DNA of 64,000 nucleotides from Telmatobacter sp. DSM 110680 (lineage in GTDB: Bacteria > Acidobacteriota > Terriglobia > Terriglobales > Acidobacteriaceae): contig NZ_CP121196.1 of NCBI RefSeq assembly GCF_039994875.1, positions 5,828,001-5,892,000 on the forward strand, in the 5' to 3' direction. A program made the position numbers and the translations under genes. The notes beneath the pieces were generated by a model that saw only the letters and a list, made by a program, of their open reading frames with translations, had not been told where the DNA came from and did not search any database. Of the stretch, positions 51,947 through 62,424 are shown piece by piece. Each line of letters begins with the position of its first letter. Position 1 is the stretch's first letter.

Positions 51947-54175
51947 ATGCGCTTGAATCGCAGATCGTTTTTGCAGTTGACGGCCCTTGCGGGCGGCGGG
52001 CTTGCCCTGAATCTTTATCGCTCTCCCCTGAGCGCGGCTCAAGAACCGCCCAACCTTACGCCGCAGGCCTTCATACACATTTCGCCTGACGGGACTGTCA
52101 CCATCATGGCGCGCGCGTCGGAATCCGGCCAGGGCATGCGCAACATGCTGCCCATGCTTATCGCCGAGGAACTCGATGTGGACTGGAAAGATGTTCGAGT
52201 ACAGCAGGCAGAGTTGAATGAGAAGATCTACGGCGAGCAGTTTTCTGGAGGTTCGGCGAATACTCCGCAAGGCTGGGAGCCGATGCGCCGGGTTGGCGCT
52301 GCTGGACGCCAATTGCTCATCACGGCTGCAGCGCAAACGTGGAGCGTGCCCGAGGCTGAGTGCACCACGCGATCCGGACGCGTGCTTCACGCCGGCTCGT
52401 CTCGCTCCTCAAGTTACGGCGAGCTCGCAGCGAAAGCCGCTGCGCTGCCCGCCCCTGCCCTCGGCTCTGTGAAGCTGAAAGACCCGAAAGATTACAGCAT
52501 CATTGGCCGTTCCCAGCCGGGTGTTGATACGCACGCCATCGTTACCGGAAAACCTCTTTTCGGAATCGACGTGCAACTTCCGGGAATGCTCTACGCCACG
52601 ATTGAGAAAGCTCCTGTGTTCGCCGGGAAGGTCAAGTCCTCCAACATTGACCAGATCAAAGGGTTGCCAGGTGTGCGGCATGTGCTGCTGATCGACGGCG
52701 GCATCACTCCCGCGGCGTTCACTCCATGGGAACCAGGCATGGAGCCGGGCATCGCGATCGTCGCTGACTCATGGTGGCAGGCACAGCAGGCGCGCAAACA
52801 GCTCAAGGTCGATTGGGATCTGGGTCCTGCGGCGACACAAAACACGGACGGATTCAAGAAGCGGGCAGCAGAGCTGCTTCAGGCTGCGCCGACAACTACA
52901 GTGCGCAAATATGGCGAGGTGGATGCAGCGCTCAAATCGTCAGCCAATGTGGTTGAAGCGACGTATGAGTTTCCGTTCATTGCGCACGTCACCATGGAAC
53001 CGCAAGGAGCTACGGCGCACTGGAAAGACGGCAAGCTGGAGATGTGGTCTACCAGCACGCTGCCAGGCAATGGCCGCGAGTTGGTGGCCAAGACGCTCGG
53101 CATCCAACAGAGCGACATCATCACTCACATGATGCGATCGGGAGGCAGCTTTGGGCGCCGTCTTCAGAACGACTGGCTGGTGGAGGCCGCATGGATAGCA
53201 AAGAAGGTTGACGCACCGGTGAAGTTGCTCTGGTCGCGGGAAGATGACGTTGCGCACGACCCGTTTCGGCCCGGAGGAACAATGGGACTCAAGGGCGGAG
53301 TCGATGCGCAGGGCGAGCTCATTGCATGGTGGCAGCACTTTGTCACTTACGGCGATGAGAAGCACTCAACCTCCGGCGGCGGCATTGGAGGAGACGCGTA
53401 CCCCGCGGGCTTTCCGCCGGCATACGGACTTTATACTTCCGCACAGCCGCTCATGCTGCGAACAGGCGCTCTGCGCGCGCCCGGCGATAACGCCTACTGC
53501 TGGGTGGCGCAATCCTTTATTGACGAGTTGGCACACGTCGCGAACCGCGATCCCCTTGAGTTCCAGCTCGATCTGCTCAGCAACAAGAAGGCGCGCTGGT
53601 CTTCTGGGGGAGGCGACGCTGTGGGGGACCATGAACCCACAGGACCGTCCGTTCTGCTGCCGGAAAGATTCAAAGGCGTGCTTGAGCTGGTCGCGGAAAA
53701 GTCTGGTTGGGTGAAGCGCAGCAAGATGCCGGGGCGTGGAATGGGAATTGCCGCGTGGTTCTGCCACTTGGGGTACTTTGCCGAGGTTGCCGATGTCAGC
53801 GTCGACGCTGAGAACCGGGTGACGGTGCATCACATCTGGGCGGCGGGGGATGTCGGCAGCCAGATTATTAATCCGGCGGCGGCGGAGAACCTCGCCTTCG
53901 GCGGCATCATTGAAGGGATGAGTCACATGGGCCAGGAGATCACGATTGCCGACGGCAAAGTGCAGCAATCCAACTTCCACAACCACCCCTTGATGCGCAT
54001 GAGGCAGGCGCCGAAGATTGATGTGTATTGGCGCAAGACAGACTACGCACCCACCGGCTTGGGCGAACCGACGCTGCCGCCGACCTTACCAGCACTAAGC
54101 AATGCCATTTTTGCTGCGACGGGCAAACGAATTCGCTCCCTGCCACTGCAGCAGAGCGGATTCAGATGGGCTTGA
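51947..54175 (+). CDS. Molybdopterin subunit of molybdenum hydroxylase (IorB-like)
   Basis: A 742-residue protein with AGGAGG before the ATG. An N-terminal twin-arginine signal (LNRRSFLQLTALAGGGLAL) exports it as a complex with the small subunit, typical of IorB-like enzymes that work in the periplasm. Conserved blocks include GGSFGRRL near 400 and the probable catalytic Glu in LGEPTLPP near 707. It is expected to hydroxylate a heterocycle or aldehyde. The substrate cannot be read. No FAD subunit is present nearby. Confidence 0.93.
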   Translation: MRLNRRSFLQLTALAGGGLALNLYRSPLSAAQEPPNLTPQAFIHISPDGTVTIMARASESGQGMRNMLPMLIAEELDVDWKDVRVQQAELNEKIYGEQFSGGSANTPQGWEPMRRVGAAGRQLLITAAAQTWSVPEAECTTRSGRVLHAGSSRSSSYGELAAKAAALPAPALGSVKLKDPKDYSIIGRSQPGVDTHAIVTGKPLFGIDVQLPGMLYATIEKAPVFAGKVKSSNIDQIKGLPGVRHVLLIDGGITPAAFTPWEPGMEPGIAIVADSWWQAQQARKQLKVDWDLGPAATQNTDGFKKRAAELLQAAPTTTVRKYGEVDAALKSSANVVEATYEFPFIAHVTMEPQGATAHWKDGKLEMWSTSTLPGNGRELVAKTLGIQQSDIITHMMRSGGSFGRRLQNDWLVEAAWIAKKVDAPVKLLWSREDDVAHDPFRPGGTMGLKGGVDAQGELIAWWQHFVTYGDEKHSTSGGGIGGDAYPAGFPPAYGLYTSAQPLMLRTGALRAPGDNAYCWVAQSFIDELAHVANRDPLEFQLDLLSNKKARWSSGGGDAVGDHEPTGPSVLLPERFKGVLELVAEKSGWVKRSKMPGRGMGIAAWFCHLGYFAEVADVSVDAENRVTVHHIWAAGDVGSQIINPAAAENLAFGGIIEGMSHMGQEITIADGKVQQSNFHNHPLMRMRQAPKIDVYWRKTDYAPTGLGEPTLPPTLPALSNAIFAATGKRIRSLPLQQSGFRWA

Positions 54176-54186
54176 AAGCCCATCTG
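54163..54186 (+). terminator. Perfect 11-bp inverted repeat
   Basis: CAGATGGGCTT (54163-54173) and its reverse complement (54176-54186) with a 2-nt gap; the stop codon (54173-54175) of the large subunit gene is inside it. It is between two convergent genes and could serve both as a terminator. No T-run follows. Confidence 0.5.
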
Positions 54187-54331
54187 GATTCGTCCGCATC
54201 CTCTATCTAAAACTTCTGGAGACCATCCGGGCATTCCGTGCCATTCTGAACATGCGTATTCCGAAAGCGCCTGAATGTGGTTACCCGCCTTCGCGGTACG
54301 GGTGAAAAAAAGTTAATGATCTCGGTTGTTT

Positions 54332-57300
54332 CTAGAAGTTGATCGCCAGAGAGAACTGGCCGAAGCGGCGTTCGTCATTTGCCCCACCATTATTGCCAAT
54401 GCCGCCTTTCGAAGCAGTGATAGGCACCGGCACACCATAGCCTACATTCGCAACGTCGTCCAGGCTTTCCTGGATGTAGAGATTGTGATGATTGAACACG
54501 TCAAAGCCTTCAGCGCGGAAGACAAGGTTTAAACGCTCGTGAATGGGAAACGTCTTGCTAAGTGCTGCGTCCAGGTTCCAAGCGCCAGGGCCGCGGAATT
54601 CGTTGCGCGCGGTCATATTCGTCGGATACGGTCCCCAATCAGAAATGCCATTCGGGAAAGTCGGTATCACGAGATTGGGATTGGAGAATGAAACCGCCGG
54701 CGCAAGGTTGCCTATGACATAGGCATTCTGTCCTCCACCGTCTGCTCCATGGGTCGACTTGAACGTATGGTTGGAGATGGGGGTTGAAGGAGTGTAGCGG
54801 GGAACGTTGTAGCCCTGTCCTGCTTGGGAGTCGTTCGTACTATCGAAATAGGGGAATGGCGTACCTGTACGAACCGAATAGATGCCCGATATCTGCCAGC
54901 CGAAAAGTGCCTGCTTCATCGCTCCATGACTACCTGCGAAGAACTGACTGCTGTAGATAGGCGCAACAACGAGCCTATGCCGAATATCAAGATCGCTGTT
55001 GCCGTAATCGAGGGAGGGCTTAAAGGGATTCATGTAGCCAAGCAGGAAGAACGCATTGTTGGTCTCGGAGAATGCGGTACTCAACTCATCGGTCGCATGG
55101 GCGAGAGTGTAGTTAGCCACTAAACTCAACCAGGAGTGATACAGATTGGTAGCCTGGAACTGTATGTTCATCGCCTGATAGTGGGAATCGCCGTTCGAAC
55201 CGCGATTATTGATGTTCGAGTATTGATTATTCAGACGGGTAAGAGCCACGTGGCCATTTCCATCCGTAAGAGGATCCCCGGCAAAGACATTCCCACTGCC
55301 GAGGCCGTTGATGTTCTTTATGTCGTACAGATGAATGCCACGCGCGCCGGCATATTGAACCGACACCATCGTGTTCCGCGCCAATTGATGTTCCAGCGCC
55401 AGGCTGTAGAACTGCGTCTGCGCGGTGCGAATATTCTCATCGACGTTGCGCAGGCTGGTTGGGGGCAGCGGCACGCTTCCGGAGGAGCCTTCGAGCGGGC
55501 CGGTATTGGAACTCGTCACCGGCACACCGTTCAGCACGATCACGGCATAATTCGGCGGATTTTGTATTACGTTGAACGTAACATTTCCAAAATTTCGTTC
55601 ATAGCTGATTCCGGCTCCGCCACGAAGAGAGGTTTTGCCATCACCCAGGAGATCGTACGCGAATCCGGCTCTGGGAGAGACAGTTCCGTATTGCGGCTGC
55701 CATAGTCCATGAATCGGACTATTCGGGGTCGTTAGTACCTGGCCATTGCGAATCTGGTGATAATAGTCCGAACCAGACCCGTAATAATAGTTAGAGTCAA
55801 GATTGCGATTGTTATTGTGCTGTACGCCGTAGTACTCGTAGCGAACGCCGAAGTTCAGAGTGAGCTTTGGCAATACGCGGTACGAATCCTGCGCGTAGGC
55901 TGCCCAGTCGTGAAAACGCTCGCTTCGTGCAAATGAAGGAGCCGTTGCCGGCAGGTTGATAGAGCATGCGCTCGTCTGAGTCAGCGCGCCAGTATACGGA
56001 TTCTTGACGCATGGAACACTGCCCTTGGGGTTGACCGCAGCTTGAAAGTTAGTCAGAACGCCGTTGACAAGATTCTGAATGCCACTCGCAGCGGTTGCTC
56101 CTAGTTGCTCTGTAGCTTGGGCAAACGCGCCGTAGGCCTGGTTGTCCTGGATATAGAGAAGTTGGCCGCCGAACTGCATCGAGTGGCTTCCCTTTGTCCA
56201 ATTCAAATCCTGGTTCCACTGAATGGTGTTCTGAGGGCCGCCAAAGGGCAATCCGCCGACCGCAGGATTCTCATCAAAGAAGCCCGGCAACTGGATAAAA
56301 GTTGATGTTCCTGGAACTTGTGCATTTACCGATGTGATGAGGACAGGCGAATTCTGCAGCTTCGCGTCGTAGGTCTGGAACGTGTTCAGCCGGCTGAAGC
56401 TAAGCTTCGTGCTGGTAATGAGGCTTGGATTGAAGACGTGAGAAAGACTAAAGAGATACGCCGTGTCCTGGAAGGTCTCGCCCACGTTGTATTGCGGATA
56501 TGGTGAGGCGAAAACACCACCAGATTGGTCGACCTCGTCGTAGTTCACATAACGAAAAAACATCTGGGTCTTATCGCTATGAACGTAGTCACCACGACCG
56601 ACAATATTGTACGTATTTTGAGGCACACCTCCGCCGGCATTGGCTGGAGCATTGAACGAGACCTGACCAAAGACCGGCGTACCGTCTGGAACTCCAACGA
56701 ATGAACCGATCCCACTGGGACCAGACAGATAGGTCTTGGTAAACGTAAATTTGTTGTTTCCTCCGTAGGTATTGAAGAAGTCTTGACTGCTTGAGGCGGT
56801 GCGCGACAGGAACTCCGATGTCGGCACGGCAGCGGTGAGAGTAGCGCCGCTACGTACGCGTGTCCATTCGGTACTACCAAAGAAGAAAAGCTTGTCTTTC
56901 ATCACCGGGCCACCCACTGCGAATCCAAATTGATTTCGAGTGTATTGTCCTTTAGGCGCCGGAAGGGCGCCCGTTCCGCCCTGGGCTAAGAATGCGGAAT
57001 TGATCTGGTCGTTTGTCTCGGTGTTCGAGGTGTATGCCGCGAGGCGATTGAACTCCCAGAGGCCTCCGTGGAAAGCATTCGAACCGGCTTTGGTGGAGAC
57101 ATTGACGATACCACCGGATGCCCTACCGTACTGTGCTTCAAAGTTGCTTGTAGTTATACGAAATTCCCGCACCGCATCGACCGGAACATAGACACCGATG
57201 CCATCGCCAAATACGGATATGTATTCCACGCCATCTAGCAATACTTCCGTGCCGCTTGCTCGCTGGCCGTTAATGCTGAAACCAACAGCACGCGTCGAGC

Positions 57301-57859
57301 TTGGTCCGTTTTGATAAGTATTGTTCGATCTTGAATCGCCACTTGAAGAACTGTCGCCCGACGACACATTGCCCGACAATGCCACGAAATCATAAGGATT
57401 GCGTGTCAGGCTAGGCAAACGGGATATTTGCTCTTCATTGACGATCTGGGATAGTTCCTGCGTCTGGGTATTGACCTGTGAACCGCCCTCGCCGACTACT
57501 TCAACCTGCGTAGTACTGCTGCCGACCGAAAGTTTGGCGTCAAGCGTGACATGCCCGCCCACCGTTATCTGCACCTTGGCGGTGTATGGCTGAAAACTTG
57601 TTGATTGAATCACGACTTCATAGGTGGCGGGCTCAAGACCGGTGATTCTGTAAGCGCCGGTCTCCGAAGTGATCTCGTTCCGCACTGCGTTGGTACCAGT
57701 GTTCTTCGCCGTTACAGTCGCTCCGGCCAATACAGCACCCGTGGGATCCGTAACAGTTCCGGCGAGTTGGCCGGTCTCAACCTGCGCTGACAATTCGATT
57801 GAGATGAAAGGAGCCACGATCAAGACTACGAGGGCAAGAATCTTCAGAACATTCTTCAT
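54332..57859 (-). CDS. Oar-like TonB-dependent receptor
   Basis: A 1175-residue outer-membrane protein. Signal peptide 1-25 (ELSAQ). Residues 30-115 are a carboxypeptidase-regulatory-like beta domain (GQLAGTVTDPTGAVLAGATV). A plug domain follows (SRLPSLTRNPYDFVALSG, then GFSINGQRASGTEVLLDGVE), and the remaining 900 residues form the beta-barrel, ending RRFGQFSLAINF. Such proteins are abundant in acidobacteria and import bulky carbohydrates or other ligands. The ligand is unknown. A GAGG site precedes the ATG. Convergent with the hydroxylase operon. Confidence 0.92.
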   Translation of the reverse strand: MKNVLKILALVVLIVAPFISIELSAQVETGQLAGTVTDPTGAVLAGATVTAKNTGTNAVRNEITSETGAYRITGLEPATYEVVIQSTSFQPYTAKVQITVGGHVTLDAKLSVGSSTTQVEVVGEGGSQVNTQTQELSQIVNEEQISRLPSLTRNPYDFVALSGNVSSGDSSSSGDSRSNNTYQNGPSSTRAVGFSINGQRASGTEVLLDGVEYISVFGDGIGVYVPVDAVREFRITTSNFEAQYGRASGGIVNVSTKAGSNAFHGGLWEFNRLAAYTSNTETNDQINSAFLAQGGTGALPAPKGQYTRNQFGFAVGGPVMKDKLFFFGSTEWTRVRSGATLTAAVPTSEFLSRTASSSQDFFNTYGGNNKFTFTKTYLSGPSGIGSFVGVPDGTPVFGQVSFNAPANAGGGVPQNTYNIVGRGDYVHSDKTQMFFRYVNYDEVDQSGGVFASPYPQYNVGETFQDTAYLFSLSHVFNPSLITSTKLSFSRLNTFQTYDAKLQNSPVLITSVNAQVPGTSTFIQLPGFFDENPAVGGLPFGGPQNTIQWNQDLNWTKGSHSMQFGGQLLYIQDNQAYGAFAQATEQLGATAASGIQNLVNGVLTNFQAAVNPKGSVPCVKNPYTGALTQTSACSINLPATAPSFARSERFHDWAAYAQDSYRVLPKLTLNFGVRYEYYGVQHNNNRNLDSNYYYGSGSDYYHQIRNGQVLTTPNSPIHGLWQPQYGTVSPRAGFAYDLLGDGKTSLRGGAGISYERNFGNVTFNVIQNPPNYAVIVLNGVPVTSSNTGPLEGSSGSVPLPPTSLRNVDENIRTAQTQFYSLALEHQLARNTMVSVQYAGARGIHLYDIKNINGLGSGNVFAGDPLTDGNGHVALTRLNNQYSNINNRGSNGDSHYQAMNIQFQATNLYHSWLSLVANYTLAHATDELSTAFSETNNAFFLLGYMNPFKPSLDYGNSDLDIRHRLVVAPIYSSQFFAGSHGAMKQALFGWQISGIYSVRTGTPFPYFDSTNDSQAGQGYNVPRYTPSTPISNHTFKSTHGADGGGQNAYVIGNLAPAVSFSNPNLVIPTFPNGISDWGPYPTNMTARNEFRGPGAWNLDAALSKTFPIHERLNLVFRAEGFDVFNHHNLYIQESLDDVANVGYGVPVPITASKGGIGNNGGANDERRFGQFSLAINF

Positions 57860-58431
57860 CGATATTCCTCTCAGTCAACGCTCCCGAAGGGAGCGGAAAA
57901 CGTTGGTGAGCTCCCGTGACAGGTACCCGTTCAAACCTGACGAAATCTCTTCTGTTGAGGTCAAGCCGCATTTTCCTCTTGGCCCAGGCTCGTTTCATCC
58001 GTGATCCGCAGTCGCGCGTTCAAGAATGATGATTTGCAAATGAAGATCCGACTTGACCTCGAGTACCCACAAGTGTGACGAATGACCGGAATGCGTAGCC
58101 GGATTCGGTCCAGAATGGGGCGAGTGCATGAACTGCTTGACGGCGTGGAGATCTCGCCGGCCCACACAACGTTTGAATGATGTTGAATTGCGGATTTTTT
58201 CGGTCTTCGTCTATTCCATTTTGAAGAGGTGACGTATAGCGCCGATTAAGTGACGAGAGTGATGCGAAGGAGGGTAGCCAACCGAAGATCACATGCGACA
58301 GAAGAAAGAATGTCAAAGACAAATATAGAAACTCATACACCTAAGCCCGGAGTTAGACGCGAAATCCGATGCTCATAACTGTCGATCACATTATTTATGC
58401 GCTGTTGGAATTGCTTGACGCGGCGAAGTTG
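57860..58431. other. Intergenic, no gene seen
   Basis: About 570 bp upstream of the TonB receptor gene. It contains its promoter. No RNA or repeat was recognised. Confidence 0.45.
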
Positions 58432-59181
58432 TTACACAGCGCGACTTAGCAAGTCATTGATCCTGGCGTGGTACCCGCGACTCATCGGGAGTTTCTGCCC
58501 GTTGACGAGATGGACCATGAAGTCGCCGCGAGATTCGGTACGAACCTCTTTAACATAGCGCAGATTGACGATGGCAGAGCGATGAACCCGCAGGAAGAGT
58601 TCAGGATCAAGGCGCTGTTCCATCGAACTCATCGTTTCTCGCAATAAATGCGTATCTGTTCCCGTGCAGATACGGACATAGTTCTCCTCCGCCCCAATCC
58701 AGCGGATATCCAACACGGGAAGGAAAAGAATGCGACCACGCGATTTGAAGATAATTCGCGCGGCATATTGGCTTGGGGCACTCTCTCTCGATTTATGGCG
58801 ATCTTCAACTCGAATTTGATCGCGAGCGCGCAATACAGCTGAGTGTAAACGCTCTGCGCTGAACGGTTTCAAAAGATAATCGGTTGCGTTTAATTCGAAC
58901 GCGCGCAAAGCGTAGTGGTCGTATGCGGTCGTAAGGATCACGCGAGGCAGCGTGACACCGGCGGTACATGCGAGTTCCGCAATCGCATCAAGCCCGTCCG
59001 TGCCGGGCATACGTACGTCGAGAAAGAGAAGCTGTGGTGCAGTCGCATGTACTATTGCGTGAATATCGCGGGCGGTAGAAGCCTCGCCAACGATCTCAAT
59101 ATCCGGTTCTGAGCGGAGGAGCTGGCGCAGTTTCTGGCGTGCGAGAAGCTCATCATCAGCAATCAGTGTCTGGATAGGCAT
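58432..59181 (-). CDS. LytTR response regulator
   Basis: A 249-residue protein; GGGAGAG precedes ATG 59181. Receiver 1-120 has D9-D10, phospho-acceptor D55 (LLFLDVRMPG), T84/T85 and K105 (LLKPFS). Residues 145-247 form the LytTR DNA-binding domain (IRWIGAEENYVRI, FLRVHRSAIVNLRYVKEV). It should bind direct-repeat sites upstream of target genes. The probable partner kinase is at 61297 on the other strand. Confidence 0.93.
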   Translation of the reverse strand: MPIQTLIADDELLARQKLRQLLRSEPDIEIVGEASTARDIHAIVHATAPQLLFLDVRMPGTDGLDAIAELACTAGVTLPRVILTTAYDHYALRAFELNATDYLLKPFSAERLHSAVLRARDQIRVEDRHKSRESAPSQYAARIIFKSRGRILFLPVLDIRWIGAEENYVRICTGTDTHLLRETMSSMEQRLDPELFLRVHRSAIVNLRYVKEVRTESRGDFMVHLVNGQKLPMSRGYHARINDLLSRAV

Positions 59182-60085
59182 CGACTCTCCCATTCATTTG
59201 CTTTTGATTTTGTTCCTCGAATCAGAAAGTGCCGCAGAGATTCAACTTGGATGTGCTTCCGACAAATACAGGGCACGTCTCATTCCATCTCAGACTCTCA
59301 ACCTTCAATCTTGATTTCAATAACTTACCCGAGAAAATATCCAGGAGGCGGCGAACAAAATGTTCGCTTTCGTGACGACTTGTCCGATTCTGGACAGTGC
59401 GTCAATGGTCTAAATCTCTTGAAGATGACAGAAGGAACAAATGCAGAGGGTTGTTCTTTGAGAACAGAACTGCGCAGAATTGGAGCTAGCCGCCGACCAA
59501 GCAGTTCGTCCTGCCGTGTCCATAACATCAATCCAGCGCGACGCCTGAGGTGGCCGTGGTGTCCTTCCGACTCGACACTCACATAGTCATCATGAGTTTG
59601 TGACGAGCTAACCATTCGTGATGACGAGTGTGCGCATGCCTTCTGTCATCGTGGGCGTTTGATCATTGAATGACCACAATGATTCCCTCTTCTGCTGATT
59701 ACAATTCACCACACGCCTAGTCTAGGACTCGTTAGCAGCGCACTCCCCTTCAGACAGAAAGTTCGCGACGCAACTTCGTTAATGGAAAGACTGTATGCGC
59801 AGCGGTCTGAATCGAATGCGAGATCCAGGCAGCAACTACATCTTGCTGGGGAACGACGGTGTAAATGAAGTGACGGACAACTCCAGAGGAACTGCATTGA
59901 GGAGTTATCTGGCATTAAGAGCTACTAACAAATCATGACACTCGGATGAAGTCATGACGATTGGTGTGGCAACTGGACATCTTCGAAATCGGCGATTCCG
60001 TTTGCAAACTCGGAATCCGACACTAAACACACAACCGTGGCACGGCAACCATACTTCTCAAATTTCGCAACGTAGCGGAGGCGTT
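59182..60085. other. Long intergenic region
   Basis: About 900 bp between divergent genes without a supported coding frame. It contains an imperfect dyad (CACA..GTCATCA at 59580-59592, TGATGAC..GTGTG at 59639-59652). Promoters of both flanking genes must lie here. Confidence 0.45.
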
Positions 60086-61273
60086 ATGGTCTACAAACAC
60101 AGTGGGGGTTTAGTCTCTACCGTTTCTCTCCTTATAACCGCAACCGCCTTGTTCGGATTCACGCAGCCGCGTGTTTCGTACGCTGTCGATCCAGACATTC
60201 CCCGGATCCAGTCAGGCGCTTACAGCGGTTCTATTTCGCAAGAAATCGAGCTCGGAGCCGCATACCTCGCCGGACACGGCGTAGCGCGCGACGAGAAGCA
60301 CGCCGCCTACTGGTACGAGAAAGCAGCAGACTCCGGAGACCCCGGCGCCCAGGAGGAGGTCGGCTATTTCTACCAGGCTGGTATCGGTGTGGAACGGGAT
60401 CCTGTTCGCGCCGTGCGGTGGTTCGAGCGCGCTGTGGCTGGCGGCCTCATCAGCGCGAAGGTGAACCTGGGAGTTGCATACGTTTGGGGTCTTGGTGTAC
60501 GAAAGGATCCCTCTTTTGCTGTAGAACTCTTTCGCGACGCGGCGAAAAAGGGTAGCGGAATGGGAGCTTGCTACTTGGGAGACATGTACTACTTTGGTGT
60601 CGGAGTTAAGAAGAGCGACTCCGATGCAATACATTGGTTCGAACTCGGCTCGAAGCTTCACAATGTTCCCGCGAAGTTAGATCTCGCCCTGCTCCTCCTT
60701 GAGCGTCCCGATCAGAGAAGCCAGGATCGGGCAATGCGGCTATTGCGCGAAGCCTCCGCCTCTGGAAGTGTCGCCGCTAAACACCAGCTTGGTCTTCAGA
60801 TTCTCCGCAAGCCGACCCTCGCAAGCTCCGAAACTGAAGCGCTCAGAGAGTTGGAGGAGGCCGCTTCTGACGGTTACTGGAAATCGTCCGCTGTGCTCGG
60901 AGTCCTGTCGCGAGACGGGAGAATAGTGGCCAAGGATAACAAAACGGCCTATTATCACTTTCGAATCGCAGCTCTGCAAGGTAGTGAGAAGGCTGCTACA
61001 CTTCTGGCAAATGACCTTCGAAACCTCTCCTCGGAGTTGGGACCGGCACTAAGTCAGGAAATTGATCAGGCGGCGAATGCGTGGATAAAAAAGCATAATC
61101 GTTCGTTCGATTATCTAAACCCGCGCAACGAATATGCGAACACCTTCCCCGCATTTGCTTTGGGGCCTTCGCAAAAGGATATGCATACCGCATCGCTCTT
61201 TGAAGATAAGGACCCCGATATCTTGCAGGTTGACGATTGCTCGCGGTCATGCGATCTCAGAATGAACGACTAA
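60086..61273 (+). CDS. Exported Sel1-like repeat protein
   Basis: A 395-residue protein; GGAGG precedes ATG 60086. A signal peptide (1-32) is followed by about seven Sel1 repeats of 36 residues (AAYWYEKAADSGDPGAQEEV, AVRWFERAVAGGLISAKVNL, DAIHWFELGSKLHNVPAKLD). These alpha-solenoids bind other proteins, often as adaptors at the membrane. It lies between the LytTR regulator and the LytS-like kinase, so it could be a periplasmic input for the pair, which is inference. Confidence 0.88.
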   Translation: MVYKHSGGLVSTVSLLITATALFGFTQPRVSYAVDPDIPRIQSGAYSGSISQEIELGAAYLAGHGVARDEKHAAYWYEKAADSGDPGAQEEVGYFYQAGIGVERDPVRAVRWFERAVAGGLISAKVNLGVAYVWGLGVRKDPSFAVELFRDAAKKGSGMGACYLGDMYYFGVGVKKSDSDAIHWFELGSKLHNVPAKLDLALLLLERPDQRSQDRAMRLLREASASGSVAAKHQLGLQILRKPTLASSETEALRELEEAASDGYWKSSAVLGVLSRDGRIVAKDNKTAYYHFRIAALQGSEKAATLLANDLRNLSSELGPALSQEIDQAANAWIKKHNRSFDYLNPRNEYANTFPAFALGPSQKDMHTASLFEDKDPDILQVDDCSRSCDLRMND

Positions 61274-61296
61274 AACCGAGACGCGATTCACGCACA

Positions 61297-62424
61297 ATGC
61301 GAAAAGGTAGCCAAAGCGAGCCGGCGTTCATGAAGCCGGCCATATTCATCAGCACTTCCGTGCTGGTCGGCCTTTTATTCGCATTCCAGGAATGGCTAAG
61401 CATTCACCACATGGGCTACCACCTGCCTTCGCTGATCTTCTTCGAATCTTGGGGATATCAGTTCCTAGTGTGGGGCACTCTTTGCTGGCTGCTTTGGCAC
61501 TTTTTCGGTTCACAGATTCAGAATGCTTCAACTCTTAGGATCATCAGTGTCTTTCTTCCCCTAAGTGTCGTGATCAGCCTTGCACAGCAAATGCTCTTCG
61601 TTTTCATCTTTCGCGAGCTTCCGCTCAATCATCCCGAGACATCCTATTGGCACAGATTGTCGACCTATGTCTATGCTGAGCTCCTCGACAACATGCTCAT
61701 CTTCTGGTGCGCATTCTTCCTATTTCGCGGCGTTGGATATTATCAGCGCTTTCGCGAACACGAGACAACCAAAGCAGAACTAGAGGTTCAGCTTGCCAAT
61801 GCGCAGCTTGCGGCTTTGCGAATGCAGTTGAACCCACATTTTCTTTTCAACACAATGAATGGTATTTCAAGTCTCATGCGCAGCGACATTGAGGCTGCTG
61901 ACAACATGCTGGAACAGCTGAGCTGTCTCTTGCGAATGTCGTTGGAGCGCGGAGATTCCCAGCTTATTACCCTGCGAGAAGAACTTGAGTTCGTGGAACT
62001 ATATCTCGCAATGCAAGGACATAGATATTCAGGGCGCGTGAAACAGTCTGTTCATGTGGATCCGCAGCTCTATGATTCATTGATTCCAAGCATGCTTCTG
62101 CAACCAATTGTCGAGAACGCTTACGTGCATGGTCTGTCCAGGATAGAAGCGACCGGCACACTCATGCTCGAAGTTCACCGGCATGGCAAGCAGATTCGGA
62201 TTACCGTCGTGAATAGCGGTATTGGAATGAATCCCGCGTCTTACGCAGAAAACGGCCACGGAGTAGGCCTGCGCAACATTAAGAACCGTCTTAAGCTTCA
62301 TTACGGAGAAGACTCGCACTTCGAGATTGCTGAAGTAGACCCAAGGCACGTTAGGGTTGACGTCGAGCTTCCACTCCGGTATTCGAATGATGTCATGAAA
62401 CCTGCGGCTAAATTCGGTAGGTGA
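61297..62424 (+). CDS. LytS-like sensor histidine kinase
   Basis: A 375-residue membrane kinase from ATG 61297 (starts at 61249 or 61330 are also possible). Four or more membrane helices fill residues 12-145. Then comes the His_kinase domain with QLNPHFLFNTMNGI (phospho-His181 in this numbering), and an ATPase domain with N-box PIVENAYVHG and G-box GVGLRNIKNRL. It should phosphorylate a LytTR regulator, most likely the one at 58432. It starts 23 nt after the Sel1 gene, so the two may be cotranscribed. Confidence 0.92.
   Translation: MRKGSQSEPAFMKPAIFISTSVLVGLLFAFQEWLSIHHMGYHLPSLIFFESWGYQFLVWGTLCWLLWHFFGSQIQNASTLRIISVFLPLSVVISLAQQMLFVFIFRELPLNHPETSYWHRLSTYVYAELLDNMLIFWCAFFLFRGVGYYQRFREHETTKAELEVQLANAQLAALRMQLNPHFLFNTMNGISSLMRSDIEAADNMLEQLSCLLRMSLERGDSQLITLREELEFVELYLAMQGHRYSGRVKQSVHVDPQLYDSLIPSMLLQPIVENAYVHGLSRIEATGTLMLEVHRHGKQIRITVVNSGIGMNPASYAENGHGVGLRNIKNRLKLHYGEDSHFEIAEVDPRHVRVDVELPLRYSNDVMKPAAKFGR

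Noticed and set aside
53366..53986. 206-codon antisense frame in the IorB-like gene
   Set aside because: The sense strand has a well-conserved molybdenum hydroxylase; the antisense frame has no family signature.
59580..59652. Imperfect dyad before the Sel1 gene as a LytTR site
   Set aside because: LytTR regulators usually bind direct repeats; this is an inverted repeat with a long spacer and mismatches, so assignment is not justified.
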